Below, one piece after another: positions 9,084 to 16,505 of a DNA stretch of 64,000 nt. The stretch is taken from assembly GCF_020177375.1 (NCBI RefSeq), contig NZ_JAIWHV010000012.1, forward strand, positions 24,089 through 88,088. The letters run 5' to 3'. The notes below the pieces were generated by a model. It was not told where the DNA came from and made no database searches. It worked only from the letters and a program-made list of their open reading frames with translations. The position numbers and the translations under genes are program-made. The DNA is from Saliphagus infecundisoli. Its GTDB lineage: Archaea > Halobacteriota > Halobacteria > Halobacteriales > Natrialbaceae. The stretch's first letter is position 1; each line of letters begins with the position of its first letter.

Positions 9084-9239
9084 GCCGAATTAGATATCAT
9101 TACGTTCGATGCTGGCGAGGAGGAGATCATCGTCGCGGACACGAACGCCCCGCAGGTGCTCGCGGCCCTGGAAGGCGCCGGGGCGAGCCTCGACGCAGCC
9201 CAGGAAACACACGCGCGAAGCGAGTACGACGGAGAGTGA
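9084..9239 (+). pseudogene. DUF7344-family regulator, 3' fragment
   Basis: After the second copy of the target duplication (9084-9093) the frame continues as DIITFDAGEEEIIVADTNAPQ and ends at a TGA at 9237-9239. It is the C-terminal wing and tail of the gene cut at 7454. An open frame that starts at a GTG inside the insertion sequence (8940) runs into it without a stop, so a 99-residue chimeric product is possible. The next gene starts seven bases downstream, so the broken gene and the HalOD1 gene once formed an operon. Confidence 0.85.
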
Positions 9240-9245
9240 TCATTG

Positions 9246-9668
9246 ATGGATGAGAACCGAGCGAATTCAAATCCCTCAACCGAAACCGACGAGAACCGCA
9301 CGGAGAGAGCGTCTTCCAGTGACAAGGCCGATACAGCGGGGCGAAAAAACGTGCCAAATGAAGGCTGGGGATTCATCACGCAAGCTCACTACGACCCCGA
9401 CGACTCCCGCGATCTGACCACAGTGATCGTTCGTGCCGTCGCCGAAGCCGAGGACGTCCCACCCACCGAGATCAAGAATCCGCCGCTCTACGAGGTCGTC
9501 GACATAGCGGGCATCGACGACGCCTTGTTCGGACGTCCCGAGGCCCACCAGTCCGGTATGGGTTCGACAGTCGAGTTTCGGTATAACGGCTACAAAGTCA
9601 GCGTCGAGGCGGACGGTTGGGTCACGGTCTCCGACCGGTCCAGGGACTCGAACGCTGACGGCGGGTAA
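9246..9668 (+). CDS. HalOD1 output-domain protein
   Basis: A 140-residue acidic protein with a polar N-terminal tail (1-45) and a HalOD1 domain from about residue 48 (HYDPDDSRDLTTVIVRAVAEAE, PPLYEVVDIAGIDDALFG, VEFRYNGYKVSVEADGWVTV). HalOD1 is a small haloarchaeal domain thought to act as an output module in signalling; its biochemical role is not known. The gene directly follows the broken DUF7344 gene, a pairing common in haloarchaea. The insertion sequence upstream has probably cut it from its original promoter. Confidence 0.88.
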   Translation: MDENRANSNPSTETDENRTERASSSDKADTAGRKNVPNEGWGFITQAHYDPDDSRDLTTVIVRAVAEAEDVPPTEIKNPPLYEVVDIAGIDDALFGRPEAHQSGMGSTVEFRYNGYKVSVEADGWVTVSDRSRDSNADGG

Positions 9669-9830
9669 CAACACTGAGAATAGCGTCGATCTTCCACGTA
9701 CCCCCTTCTCTTCAGCAGGATTCTCTCGACATCGCTATTAGTCGATGGAGGTGAGTACGGTAGGTGTGCACATAGAGTCAAAACATTCCGAAAAGTACGG
9801 CGCGTATACCAAGCCACAGACTCCAAACGA

Positions 9831-10793
9831 TTACTCCGAACTCGAGTCCATCGCCGGCACCGGAACGCTCGTGACCGCGCTCTCGACGACCGCCCGCTTC
9901 TCGACGCCGCGGACGTCGGCCTCCGTCGTCAGCACGATCCGGTGATCGAGGACGGGATGGACCACCCGCCGGACGTCCTCGGGGGCGACGTACTCCCGGC
10001 CGGCGAGGGCCGCCCGCGCACGGGACGCCTCGAACAGCCGCTGGATCCCCCGCGGGGAGACGCCGACCTCGACGCGGCCGTCCTCGCGGGTCTCTCTGCA
10101 GACGTCGACGACGTACTCCCGGATCGCCTCGTCCACTCGAACCGTCTCGGGGACCTCCTGGAGCGCGAGGACGGTCTCCCGGTCGGCGACCGCCTCCACT
10201 TCGGGGACGCGGCTCCGGCGCTCGGCGCGCCGGTCGAGCAACTCGAGTTCGCCCGCCCGATCGGGGTAGCCCAGGCTCGTCTTGACCATGAACCGGTCGA
10301 TCTGGGCCTCCGGCAGCGGGAACGTGCCCTCCTGTTCGATCGGGTTCTGGGTCGCGATCACGAAGAACGGCTCGGGAAGCTGGCGGGTCTCGCCGGCGAC
10401 CGACACCTGCTTCTCGCCCATCGCCTCGAGCAGGGCGGCCTGGGTCTTGGGAGGCGCCCGGTTGATCTCGTCGGCGAGCACCACGTTCGCGAAGACCGGC
10501 CCCTCGTTGAACTCGAAGGTGCCCCGGCCCTCGTCGTAGACATGGGTCCCGGTGACGTCGTTGGGAAGCAGGTCGGGGGTGAACTGGATCCGGGTGAACT
10601 CGAGGTCGAGCGCGGCGGCGATCGTTCGGGCAGTGAGGGTCTTTCCGGTTCCCGGCACGTCCTCTAGGAGTACGTGGCCCTGGCCGACGATCGCGGTGAG
10701 GATCGTCTCGAGGCGCTCGTCCTCGCCGACGACGGCCGTCGCGGCCTCCGCGAGGACCGCCCGGCAGGTCGCGGCGGCGTCGGTGACGTCCAT
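9831..10793 (-). CDS. MoxR-family AAA+ ATPase
   Basis: A 320-residue AAA+ ATPase. Walker A is EDVPGTGKT (about residues 44-52), Walker B is VVLADEINRAP near residue 108, and ATQNPIEQEGTFPLPEAQIDRF near residue 150 holds the sensor 1 Asn and the family signature (read here as two adjoining pieces). MoxR ATPases act as chaperones that mature other proteins, often with von Willebrand-domain partners. No DUF58 or VWA gene is next to it here. Start chosen at 10793 because a TATA-like box lies about 26 bases upstream; an ATG three codons earlier is possible. Confidence 0.9.
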   Translation of the reverse strand: MDVTDAAATCRAVLAEAATAVVGEDERLETILTAIVGQGHVLLEDVPGTGKTLTARTIAAALDLEFTRIQFTPDLLPNDVTGTHVYDEGRGTFEFNEGPVFANVVLADEINRAPPKTQAALLEAMGEKQVSVAGETRQLPEPFFVIATQNPIEQEGTFPLPEAQIDRFMVKTSLGYPDRAGELELLDRRAERRSRVPEVEAVADRETVLALQEVPETVRVDEAIREYVVDVCRETREDGRVEVGVSPRGIQRLFEASRARAALAGREYVAPEDVRRVVHPVLDHRIVLTTEADVRGVEKRAVVESAVTSVPVPAMDSSSE

Positions 10794-10814
10794 ACCCCGC
10801 ATCCGGCGGCGAGG

Positions 10815-10823
10815 TGGTTATAG
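10815..10823 (-). promoter_or_regulatory. putative TATA box of the MoxR gene
   Basis: On the reverse strand the sequence reads CCTATAACC, about 26 bases before the chosen ATG at 10793. That spacing fits a leaderless transcript, the usual haloarchaeal case. Confidence 0.4.
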
Positions 10824-10841
10824 GTTCGGCTCCGCGCCCGA

Positions 10842-10851
10842 GGCTATATGG
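10842..10851 (+). promoter_or_regulatory. putative TATA box of the Tfx gene
   Basis: GGCTATATGG lies about 26 bases upstream of the ATG at 10875, again matching a leaderless start. It forms a divergent promoter pair with the MoxR box less than 30 bases away. Confidence 0.4.
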
Positions 10852-10874
10852 TTCGGGGCGGGCGAGGGTCGGTC

Positions 10875-11330
10875 ATGGACTCCCAGGACGGCGGGGACCT
10901 CCTCGCGGGTTTCGACCCGGCCGAGCACGTCCTCACCGCCCGCCAGGCCCAGGTGCTCGCGCTCCGGGCCGAGGGCTATTCGCAGGCCGAGGTCGCGGAT
11001 CGGATCGGGACCTCGCGGGCGAACGTCGCCTCGATCGAGGGCAGCGCCCGCGATAACGTCGCGAAAGCGAGGGAGACCGTCACCTTCGCCGAGACGCTCG
11101 CCGCGCCGGTCCGGGTGACGGTCCCGTCGGGAACCGACCTCTATGACGTTCCCGACCGGGTGTACGACGCCTGCGACGAGGCGGACCTGACGGTCGCCCA
11201 CGCCGCCCCCGAGCTGCTGAAGCTGATCCACGACGCCGCGGGCGGGGCGGTCGCCGACCGCGAGGTTCGGACGCCGATCGTCGTCGGCGTTGGCGAGGAC
11301 GGCTCGGTGCGCGTGCGACGCTCGGGATGA
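10875..11330 (+). CDS. Tfx family DNA-binding protein
   Basis: A 151-residue regulator. Residues about 20-65 form a helix-turn-helix of the Tfx type (LTARQAQVLALRAEGYSQAE, then DRIGTSRANVASIEGSARDN), followed by an alpha/beta domain (VRVTVPSGTDLYDVPDRVYD). Tfx was described in methanogens as an activator binding downstream of the fmdECB promoter; the haloarchaeal targets are unknown. The ATG at 10875 is preferred because an upstream extension would overlap the TATA-like box. It is divergent from the MoxR gene. Confidence 0.88.
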   Translation: MDSQDGGDLLAGFDPAEHVLTARQAQVLALRAEGYSQAEVADRIGTSRANVASIEGSARDNVAKARETVTFAETLAAPVRVTVPSGTDLYDVPDRVYDACDEADLTVAHAAPELLKLIHDAAGGAVADREVRTPIVVGVGEDGSVRVRRSG

Positions 11331-11477
11331 GCACGAACTCGGGGGCGATCGAACCAACGGCCCCCACGCGGCCGGCACTTGCCGGCTTCGCCTCCCTCGT
11401 TCGGTGTGACGTATCTTATCATACGGAGATAAATACAGCAGACTTAACAGTCGGTGTCGGATCGACAGACGTGCAAC

Positions 11478-12014
11478 ATGACCGACTCGGATCTCTCGCG
11501 ACGACGGTTCGTACTGCTGTCGAGTACCGCTGCTGCGGTCGGGCTGGCCGGCTGTAGCGACAACGGCGGGAACGGTGGCAACGGGAACGGCGATGCCGAG
11601 GAGAACGACACGGAAAACGAGACGGACACCGAGGAGGAAGAAACCGAGTCCGAGATGGACAACGAGAGCGACGGTCTCGGCGACGACAACGAATCCGGCA
11701 TGGACAACGAGTCCGGTATGGGCGAAGACAACGAATCCGGCATGGACAACGAGTCCGGTATGGGCGAAGACAACGAGTCCGGCATGGGCAACGAGTCCGA
11801 GATGGACAACGAGAGCGACGGTCTCGGCGACGACAACGAGTCCGGTATGGGCGAAGACAACGGGTCCGAGATGGACAACGAGTCCGAGATGGACAACGAG
11901 TCCGAGATGGACAACGAGAGCGACGGTCTCGGCGACGACAACGACACCGGCATGAACGAGACCGAGGACAACGAGAGCGGCGGCCTCGGCGAGGACAACG
12001 ACTCCGACGAGTAA
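11478..12014 (+). CDS. Tat-exported acidic lipoprotein with Asn-Glu-Ser repeats
   Basis: A 178-residue protein. SRRRF at residues 7-11 and a hydrophobic stretch form a Tat signal; GLAGCS is a lipobox with Cys at about residue 25. The rest is low complexity: repeats of DNESGM, NESEMD and NESDGLGDD, with more than ten N-E-S or N-x-S/T sequons and almost no hydrophobic residues. It looks like a lipid-anchored, strongly acidic, possibly N-glycosylated stalk without a folded domain. The DNA of the repeat units is nearly identical between copies, so the array has expanded recently. The opposite-strand ORF is a shadow. Confidence 0.8.
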   Translation: MTDSDLSRRRFVLLSSTAAAVGLAGCSDNGGNGGNGNGDAEENDTENETDTEEEETESEMDNESDGLGDDNESGMDNESGMGEDNESGMDNESGMGEDNESGMGNESEMDNESDGLGDDNESGMGEDNGSEMDNESEMDNESEMDNESDGLGDDNDTGMNETEDNESGGLGEDNDSDE

Positions 12015-12099
12015 ACCGAATCGAGAACTACGTTTTCTTTCTTCAGGAGGCTGCGAGCATCGTGCGCCTATCGCCTCGAGTCGCACCCTCCTCGAGCCC

Positions 12100-13077
12100 T
12101 CACTCCAGGGGAAGCGCGACGTTCGCGAGCGTGTCGCCGGCGACGACCGTCGCCTCCCGGGTCAGCGCGTAGAGGACGCCCTCGCGGTCGGCACGGACCT
12201 CCTGGCGAACGCCGTAGTCGGTCGGGCCGTACAGCGTGCCGAGCCGGTCTCCTTCGGTAACGCGGTCGCCGACGGCGACCTCGCCGGGGACGAACAGTCC
12301 GGACTCGTCGGCCCGAACCCGGCCGAGGTGGTTTCTCGCCCGCTCGGTCCGTCCGTTCCCGACGGGGTCGCCGGGGAGAACCCCCAAGTGGCGGAGGGCG
12401 TTCCGGAGCCCGACGAGACCGGTCTCGACGGCCGACTCCTGGACGCGGGTGTGGGAACCGAGTTCGGGCGTGATACACGGGATCCCTCGTCGAGCGGCGG
12501 TCACCCGGAGCTTCCCCGAGAAGTTCCTACGGTGCCACTCCTCGTCCGTATCCTCGTCGCCCTCGCTGTCCCCCGGCAACGGCTCGACCAGCGTCAGGTC
12601 GGTACCGAACGCCTCCGCGAGCGCGATCGACTCCCGGTCGCCCTCGGTGACCACGACGTGGGAGAGTGCGTCGGGACTCATCGTGTGGAGGTCGACGACG
12701 GCGTCGGCCGCCGAGGCGTGTTCCCAGAGAGCGGCGGCGATCCGCCCGTGGGCCGACCCCTCGCTATCGCCGGGCCAGACCCGGTTCATGTTCGGGTTCG
12801 TCTCGTCGATTCCCCGTGAGGCGGTATAGCTCGCGTGATCGAACGTGAGCGGGTCGGCGACCGGCACCGCGATCACCCGCCCGGCGATGTCCGCCTCGAC
12901 CAGCTCGTCGTGAAGCCGCCGGAGGACCTCGGTGCCGTTTACCTCGCGGCCGTGCTGGGCGGCCTGGACGTAGACGGTCGGCCCCTCGCTTCCCTCGTAC
13001 TCGTGGATCGAGAGCGAAACGTCACCGCCGGCGGGGAGTTCGAGGGGTGTTATCGTCCGCCGGCTGTGAGTCACCAT
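12100..13077 (-). CDS. succinylglutamate desuccinylase/aspartoacylase family zinc hydrolase
   Basis: A 325-residue M14-like deacylase. AAQHGREVNGTE near residue 40 gives the zinc ligands His and Glu, and VVDLHTMSPD near residue 125 gives the third ligand. CITPELGSHTRVQES carries the catalytic Glu (PELG). The C-terminal part (about residue 250 on) is a barrel-sandwich-like domain (FVPGEVAVGDRVTEGDRLG). It should cleave an N-acyl amino acid or related amide; the substrate is not clear. The start at 13077 lies one base after the stop of the oxidoreductase gene, so both are probably one operon. Confidence 0.87.
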   Translation of the reverse strand: MVTHSRRTITPLELPAGGDVSLSIHEYEGSEGPTVYVQAAQHGREVNGTEVLRRLHDELVEADIAGRVIAVPVADPLTFDHASYTASRGIDETNPNMNRVWPGDSEGSAHGRIAAALWEHASAADAVVDLHTMSPDALSHVVVTEGDRESIALAEAFGTDLTLVEPLPGDSEGDEDTDEEWHRRNFSGKLRVTAARRGIPCITPELGSHTRVQESAVETGLVGLRNALRHLGVLPGDPVGNGRTERARNHLGRVRADESGLFVPGEVAVGDRVTEGDRLGTLYGPTDYGVRQEVRADREGVLYALTREATVVAGDTLANVALPLE

Positions 13078-13078
13078 C

Positions 13079-13636
13079 TCACTCGGCGTCGTCGGGCACG
13101 TCGAAGTCGTGGAAGTGTTCACCCTTCTCCTTGCTCAGGATATCGAGGGCGGCGGCAGCACCGTCGCCCGCCGAGATGATCGCCTGCCACTCCTCGGCGC
13201 GGGCGGTCGCACCCGTCGCGTAGGCGCCGGAGACGCTCGTCTCCATGTCGATCCCGACGTCGACCGGTCCGTCGTCGGTCGTCTCACATCCCAACTCTTC
13301 GGGCAGCGAACGTTTCGCGCCGGTCGCGAAGACGACGTAGTCGGCGTCGTGGCTCCCCTCCTCGGTCTCGACGGTAAAGCCGTCGCCATCCTCCTCCACA
13401 CTGAGGACCTCCTCGCCCTGAACGCGTTCGACGCCGAAGGAGTCGACCTGCTCGCGTGCGTCCTCCATGAACGCGGAGCCGTCCTGGCTCTCGATCCCGA
13501 GGTAGTTGAACAGGTGGGCCTTGTGCATCCAGGTCTCGTCGGTGTCGAAGACCGTCGTCTCGAGGCCGTTTTTCGCCGTGAACAGCCCGGCGCTCAGTCC
13601 CGCGGGGCCGCCGCCGACGATGGCTACGTGTGCCAT
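13079..13636 (-). CDS. short FAD-dependent oxidoreductase, thioredoxin-reductase-like
   Basis: A 185-residue flavoprotein with an N-terminal FAD-binding motif (VAIVGGGPAGLSAGLFTAKNG, residues 4-24) and the second FAD contact in GAYATGATA near residue 150. It is little more than half the length of a thioredoxin reductase: the NAD(P)H domain and its CxxC redox pair are absent. Similar short proteins are common in haloarchaea and their reaction is unknown. It lies directly upstream of, and reads into, the aspartoacylase-type gene. Start at 13636 fits the flavin motif at the N-terminus. Confidence 0.85.
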   Translation of the reverse strand: MAHVAIVGGGPAGLSAGLFTAKNGLETTVFDTDETWMHKAHLFNYLGIESQDGSAFMEDAREQVDSFGVERVQGEEVLSVEEDGDGFTVETEEGSHDADYVVFATGAKRSLPEELGCETTDDGPVDVGIDMETSVSGAYATGATARAEEWQAIISAGDGAAAALDILSKEKGEHFHDFDVPDDAE

Positions 13637-13696
13637 ATCCGGAACGATGGCCCCACGGCTGATAAAGGCTATGCGCAACCACGATGGGTGCCCGTC

Positions 13697-14188
13697 CTAC
13701 TCGCGTTCCAGAACGGCCTTCGCCTTCGCGTGGCGCCCCCGGAACATCGGCTCGAACCCGAGTCCCGTCACCGACGGACACCGTTCTCCAAGGGGGCCGA
13801 GCAGGGACGGGAGTTCGTACTCGACCCGGTCCCGACAGACCGTCTCCCGGCCGTCGGCGAAAAAAGAATGGGTGTGGACCCACCGGTCGAACGGGCCATC
13901 GACCATCTCGTCGCGGAAGTACGCGACCCCGTCCTCGCGCTCGCGCTCGGTGATCACCGATGTCCAGTGCTGGCGCGGGCCGACACCGCCCGGCCGGATC
14001 GAGAGCGTGATCTCCGAGCCGACATCCAGAACCGCCGGCTCGCGCTCGCCATCGGGGCCGATCACCGACTCGACGCGAAGCTCCATCCACGCCGGCGTCA
14101 GCGTCTCCAGACCCGATACCCGCGAGTGAAACTCCCAGACCCGCTCGAGAGGGGCCCGGATCCGCGTCTCCCGTTCGTACGTCGCCAT
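13697..14188 (-). CDS. SRPBCC (START/Bet v 1-like) family protein
   Basis: A 163-residue protein with a typical START-like fold pattern: N-terminal strand YERETRIRAPLERVWEF, a central strand pair, FRDEMVDGPFDRWVHTHSF near residue 95, and a C-terminal helix (PMFRGRHAKAKAVL). The family binds hydrophobic ligands in a deep cavity or acts as a cyclase/dehydratase-like protein. No catalytic residues can be assigned. It is in line with the oxidoreductase gene, 60 bases upstream of it. Confidence 0.82.
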   Translation of the reverse strand: MATYERETRIRAPLERVWEFHSRVSGLETLTPAWMELRVESVIGPDGEREPAVLDVGSEITLSIRPGGVGPRQHWTSVITEREREDGVAYFRDEMVDGPFDRWVHTHSFFADGRETVCRDRVEYELPSLLGPLGERCPSVTGLGFEPMFRGRHAKAKAVLERE

Positions 14189-14230
14189 ATCGGAACGACG
14201 CTCTCGTGACCCAAAACTCCGCGGCCTACG

Positions 14231-14659
14231 TCACTTCAGGCGTTCCTGGAGAAACGAGGGGTGGGCCTCGGTCACGCCTTCGACCGCGAGGATCTCCTCG
14301 TTTATGACCCGCCCGACCGCGCCGCTGTCTTCGGCACGCACTTCCGCCATCAGCGTGTGATCGCCACTCGAGCTGTACAGCGCCTCGACCTCCTCTAAGT
14401 CCCGCAACGCCGCGGTCGCGTCGACGTAGCGCTCGCTCGCGACCTCGAGGCCGACCATCGCGATCGTCTGGCCCGAGAGTTTCTTGGGGTCGACGTCGGC
14501 CGAGTAGCCGACGATCACCCCCTCCTCCTCGAGCTGGTTGATGTACTTGCGGACCGTCGGCTTCGAGACCTCCGCACGCTCGGCGATATCGGCGTAGGAG
14601 GCCTGGGCGTCCTCCTCTAGGACCTGTAAGACGCGCTCTCCCGTAGACCGGCTACTCAT
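14231..14659 (-). CDS. lrp: Lrp/AsnC family transcriptional regulator
   Basis: A 142-residue regulator: an AsnC-type helix-turn-helix (residues 8-50, ASYADIAERAEVSKPTVRKY) and a C-terminal RAM ligand-binding domain with AMVGLEVASERY and the GDHTLMAEVRAE strand. Such proteins form octamers and sense amino acids. It resembles the haloarchaeal LrpA1 group, but I cannot separate the paralogues. The start at 14659 is chosen over a 57-codon N-terminal extension because an ATATTTTC box lies about 27 bases upstream on the reverse strand and because family members start here. Confidence 0.88.
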   Translation of the reverse strand: MSSRSTGERVLQVLEEDAQASYADIAERAEVSKPTVRKYINQLEEEGVIVGYSADVDPKKLSGQTIAMVGLEVASERYVDATAALRDLEEVEALYSSSGDHTLMAEVRAEDSGAVGRVINEEILAVEGVTEAHPSFLQERLK

Positions 14660-14681
14660 GACCAACTGTTTTGCGCCGACG

Positions 14682-14692
14682 GGAAAATATCT
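14682..14692 (-). promoter_or_regulatory. putative TATA box of the Lrp gene
   Basis: The reverse strand reads AAGATATTTTC here, about 26 bases before the ATG at 14659, as expected for a leaderless haloarchaeal transcript. Confidence 0.4.
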
Positions 14693-14864
14693 TGTGTATC
14701 CGAAAACCCGACCGTCGCCCGCCGATCCGGGAACGGGTTCGGGCGACCCTCCGGTCGGCCTCCACCGGACGGGAGACCGCGTTCCCCGAGCGATTCCCGG
14801 GAGCCGGGAACCGTCGCAGGTATCGTACATGGCGAGCGATCACGTCCACGTGTAGAACCCGACA

Positions 14865-15230
14865 ATGACCGACGAAACCCTCTACGAGCGGTTGGGCGGA
14901 CGGGAATCGATCGCTACCGTCGTCGACTCGTTCTACGAGAAGGTGCTCGACGACGAGCGGGTCGCGGGCTATTTCGACGGGATCGACATGGAACGCCAGC
15001 GCATACACCAGACGCAGTTCCTCTCGGCCGTCACGGGCGGGCCCGTCGAGTACACCGGCGATGAGATGGCATCGGCTCACGACCACCTCGACATCGCACC
15101 CGAGGAGTTCGAGGCCATCGCGACCCATCTCGACCGGACGCTCGCGGAGTTTGAGGTCTCGGAGGACGACCGCGAGGCGGTGATGGATGCGGTCTACGGC
15201 TACGAGGAGGCCATCGTGACGGCACGGTAG
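14865..15230 (+). CDS. group 1 truncated haemoglobin
   Basis: A 121-residue haem protein. It has TLYERLGGRESIATVVDSFY at the N-terminus, the YERLGG start typical of truncated haemoglobins, and MASAHDHLDIAPEEFEAI near residues 66-83, whose first or second His should be the proximal haem ligand. Truncated globins bind O2 or NO and help in NO detoxification or oxygen handling. It is divergent from the Lrp gene, so Lrp may regulate it, but that is only suggested by position. Confidence 0.88.
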   Translation: MTDETLYERLGGRESIATVVDSFYEKVLDDERVAGYFDGIDMERQRIHQTQFLSAVTGGPVEYTGDEMASAHDHLDIAPEEFEAIATHLDRTLAEFEVSEDDREAVMDAVYGYEEAIVTAR

Positions 15231-15338
15231 CGGGCGCCCGGTTCGAGACCTCCGCCTCCATAGCTCTCCATACGACCCCGGACCGACACGTTCCCCTCCT
15301 AGAAACGCGCTTACGTCCGGGCGTCGATCCATCTCTCG

Positions 15339-15533
15339 ATGGCACAGCGCACTGTCGAGGCCGCGGACCGAACGGTGGCCGAGGAGACGAACGCTCGAAC
15401 GACGACGCCGGGAGAGCGCCGTACCTGTCCGCTCTGTGCGTTCGCCGCCGACGGCGACGGCGGGATCTACGACCACTTACAGGCCAGCCACCGGAAGAGC
15501 GCCCTCTCGCGGCTCGTCGCCGACGAGCTGTAG
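15339..15533 (+). CDS. small zinc-finger protein
   Basis: A 64-residue protein. The C-terminal half has CPLCAF, then 14 residues on HLQASH, a C2H2-like zinc-binding pattern (C-x2-C ... H-x4-H). The N-terminal half is polar and probably disordered. Short zinc-finger proteins like this are frequent in haloarchaea and may bind nucleic acid or protein. A Cys-His pattern in a short ORF with GC-ending codons supports a real gene. Confidence 0.65.
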   Translation: MAQRTVEAADRTVAEETNARTTTPGERRTCPLCAFAADGDGGIYDHLQASHRKSALSRLVADEL

Positions 15534-15584
15534 GGCCTGATTCCGTCGAAAAGACCCGGCAAGGACGATGCATCCTAGCGGCGG

Positions 15585-16355
15585 CTACTCGACGACGGCC
15601 AGCCGCCGGTCGATCGTCCGGCGGCCCTCCTCGATGCCGGCACAGACGGCGGCGATGGCGGCGAGGACGGGATGAGTCGTCCGACAGGAGCCATAGAGGT
15701 ATCGAGCCGTGTCGTCGATCCCGGCCACCGAGACGGAGTGCTCCCGGCGGATCCGGGCCTGGCGCTCCTCAAGAAGGACCCCACACCGATCCTCGAGCGA
15801 GTCGAGGCGGTCGCGACTCGATATGAGGACGTGAAAGCCCGCCCGATCGAGGGGCTGGGCCACGACCGACTCGAGGTCCCCGACGATCCCCGCGAGGCGC
15901 TCCTCGGCGTCCGTGATCGCCTCCGACTCGGCCTCGAGGAACTCGAGCAACGACTCCCGCGCGTCGATGGCCCGATCGACGCAGTCGGCGAGCGAGCGCT
16001 TGAGTCCTGGCGAGAGCCCCTCGGACCTCGTGATCGCGGTCGCGAGCTCCGGGGTGAGCTCCCGTTCGAGGTTCTCCCGGTAGGACTCGCCGTACGCCTC
16101 CTCGTAGTGGGGGACGCACATTACCGTCCGGACGTACGCCTCGCGGACCTGGTCCGGTGTCGTCCGCCCGGGCGCCGTCCGGGTCCGGTCGGCGAGCAGC
16201 GTCGGAAAGCGCGCCGTCGAGGCGGTCGTCTCAAGCGCGCCGACCCGCGTCCGGAACTGCGAGAACGCCTCGCGTTCGTCGGCGAGTTCCCGACGCTCCG
16301 AGCGAAGCACGCGGGCGGCCTCGTAGAGGACGGCCAGCGGGTCGTCGTCGGTCAC
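15585..16355 (-). CDS. haloarchaeal conserved protein, possibly DUF7260
   Basis: A 256-residue, largely helical protein with no signal peptide or membrane segment. It starts with a long helix (LYEAARVLRSERRELADERE), has a middle part with CVPHYEEAYGESYRENLERE, and a C-terminal region rich in charged helices. It resembles the haloarchaeal family called DUF7260, based on the Pro-His-Tyr-Glu-Glu-x-Tyr region; I am not certain of the name. Function unknown. It lies 85 bases from the 3' end of a separate gene and appears to be a single transcription unit. Confidence 0.72.
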   Translation of the reverse strand: MTDDDPLAVLYEAARVLRSERRELADEREAFSQFRTRVGALETTASTARFPTLLADRTRTAPGRTTPDQVREAYVRTVMCVPHYEEAYGESYRENLERELTPELATAITRSEGLSPGLKRSLADCVDRAIDARESLLEFLEAESEAITDAEERLAGIVGDLESVVAQPLDRAGFHVLISSRDRLDSLEDRCGVLLEERQARIRREHSVSVAGIDDTARYLYGSCRTTHPVLAAIAAVCAGIEEGRRTIDRRLAVVE

Positions 16356-16505
16356 GAACGGATCAGGCCGGACGATCCTCTTAACTCCGTATATGTGGCG
16401 TTCGACCCGCTATAGGCCGCTATGGCCCCCTCCGAGCGCTATGGGGGAGTATGGAGTTCGGTCCGTCGAGTTCGAACGCTCGAAAACGAGAGATCGCGAA
16501 ACGGA

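Noticed and set aside
11444..11998. 184-codon ORF on the reverse strand rich in Ser/Pro repeats
   Set aside because: It is the exact antisense of the NES lipoprotein repeats; a repeat-coding sequence in GC-rich DNA gives long open frames on the other strand. It has no signal or domain.
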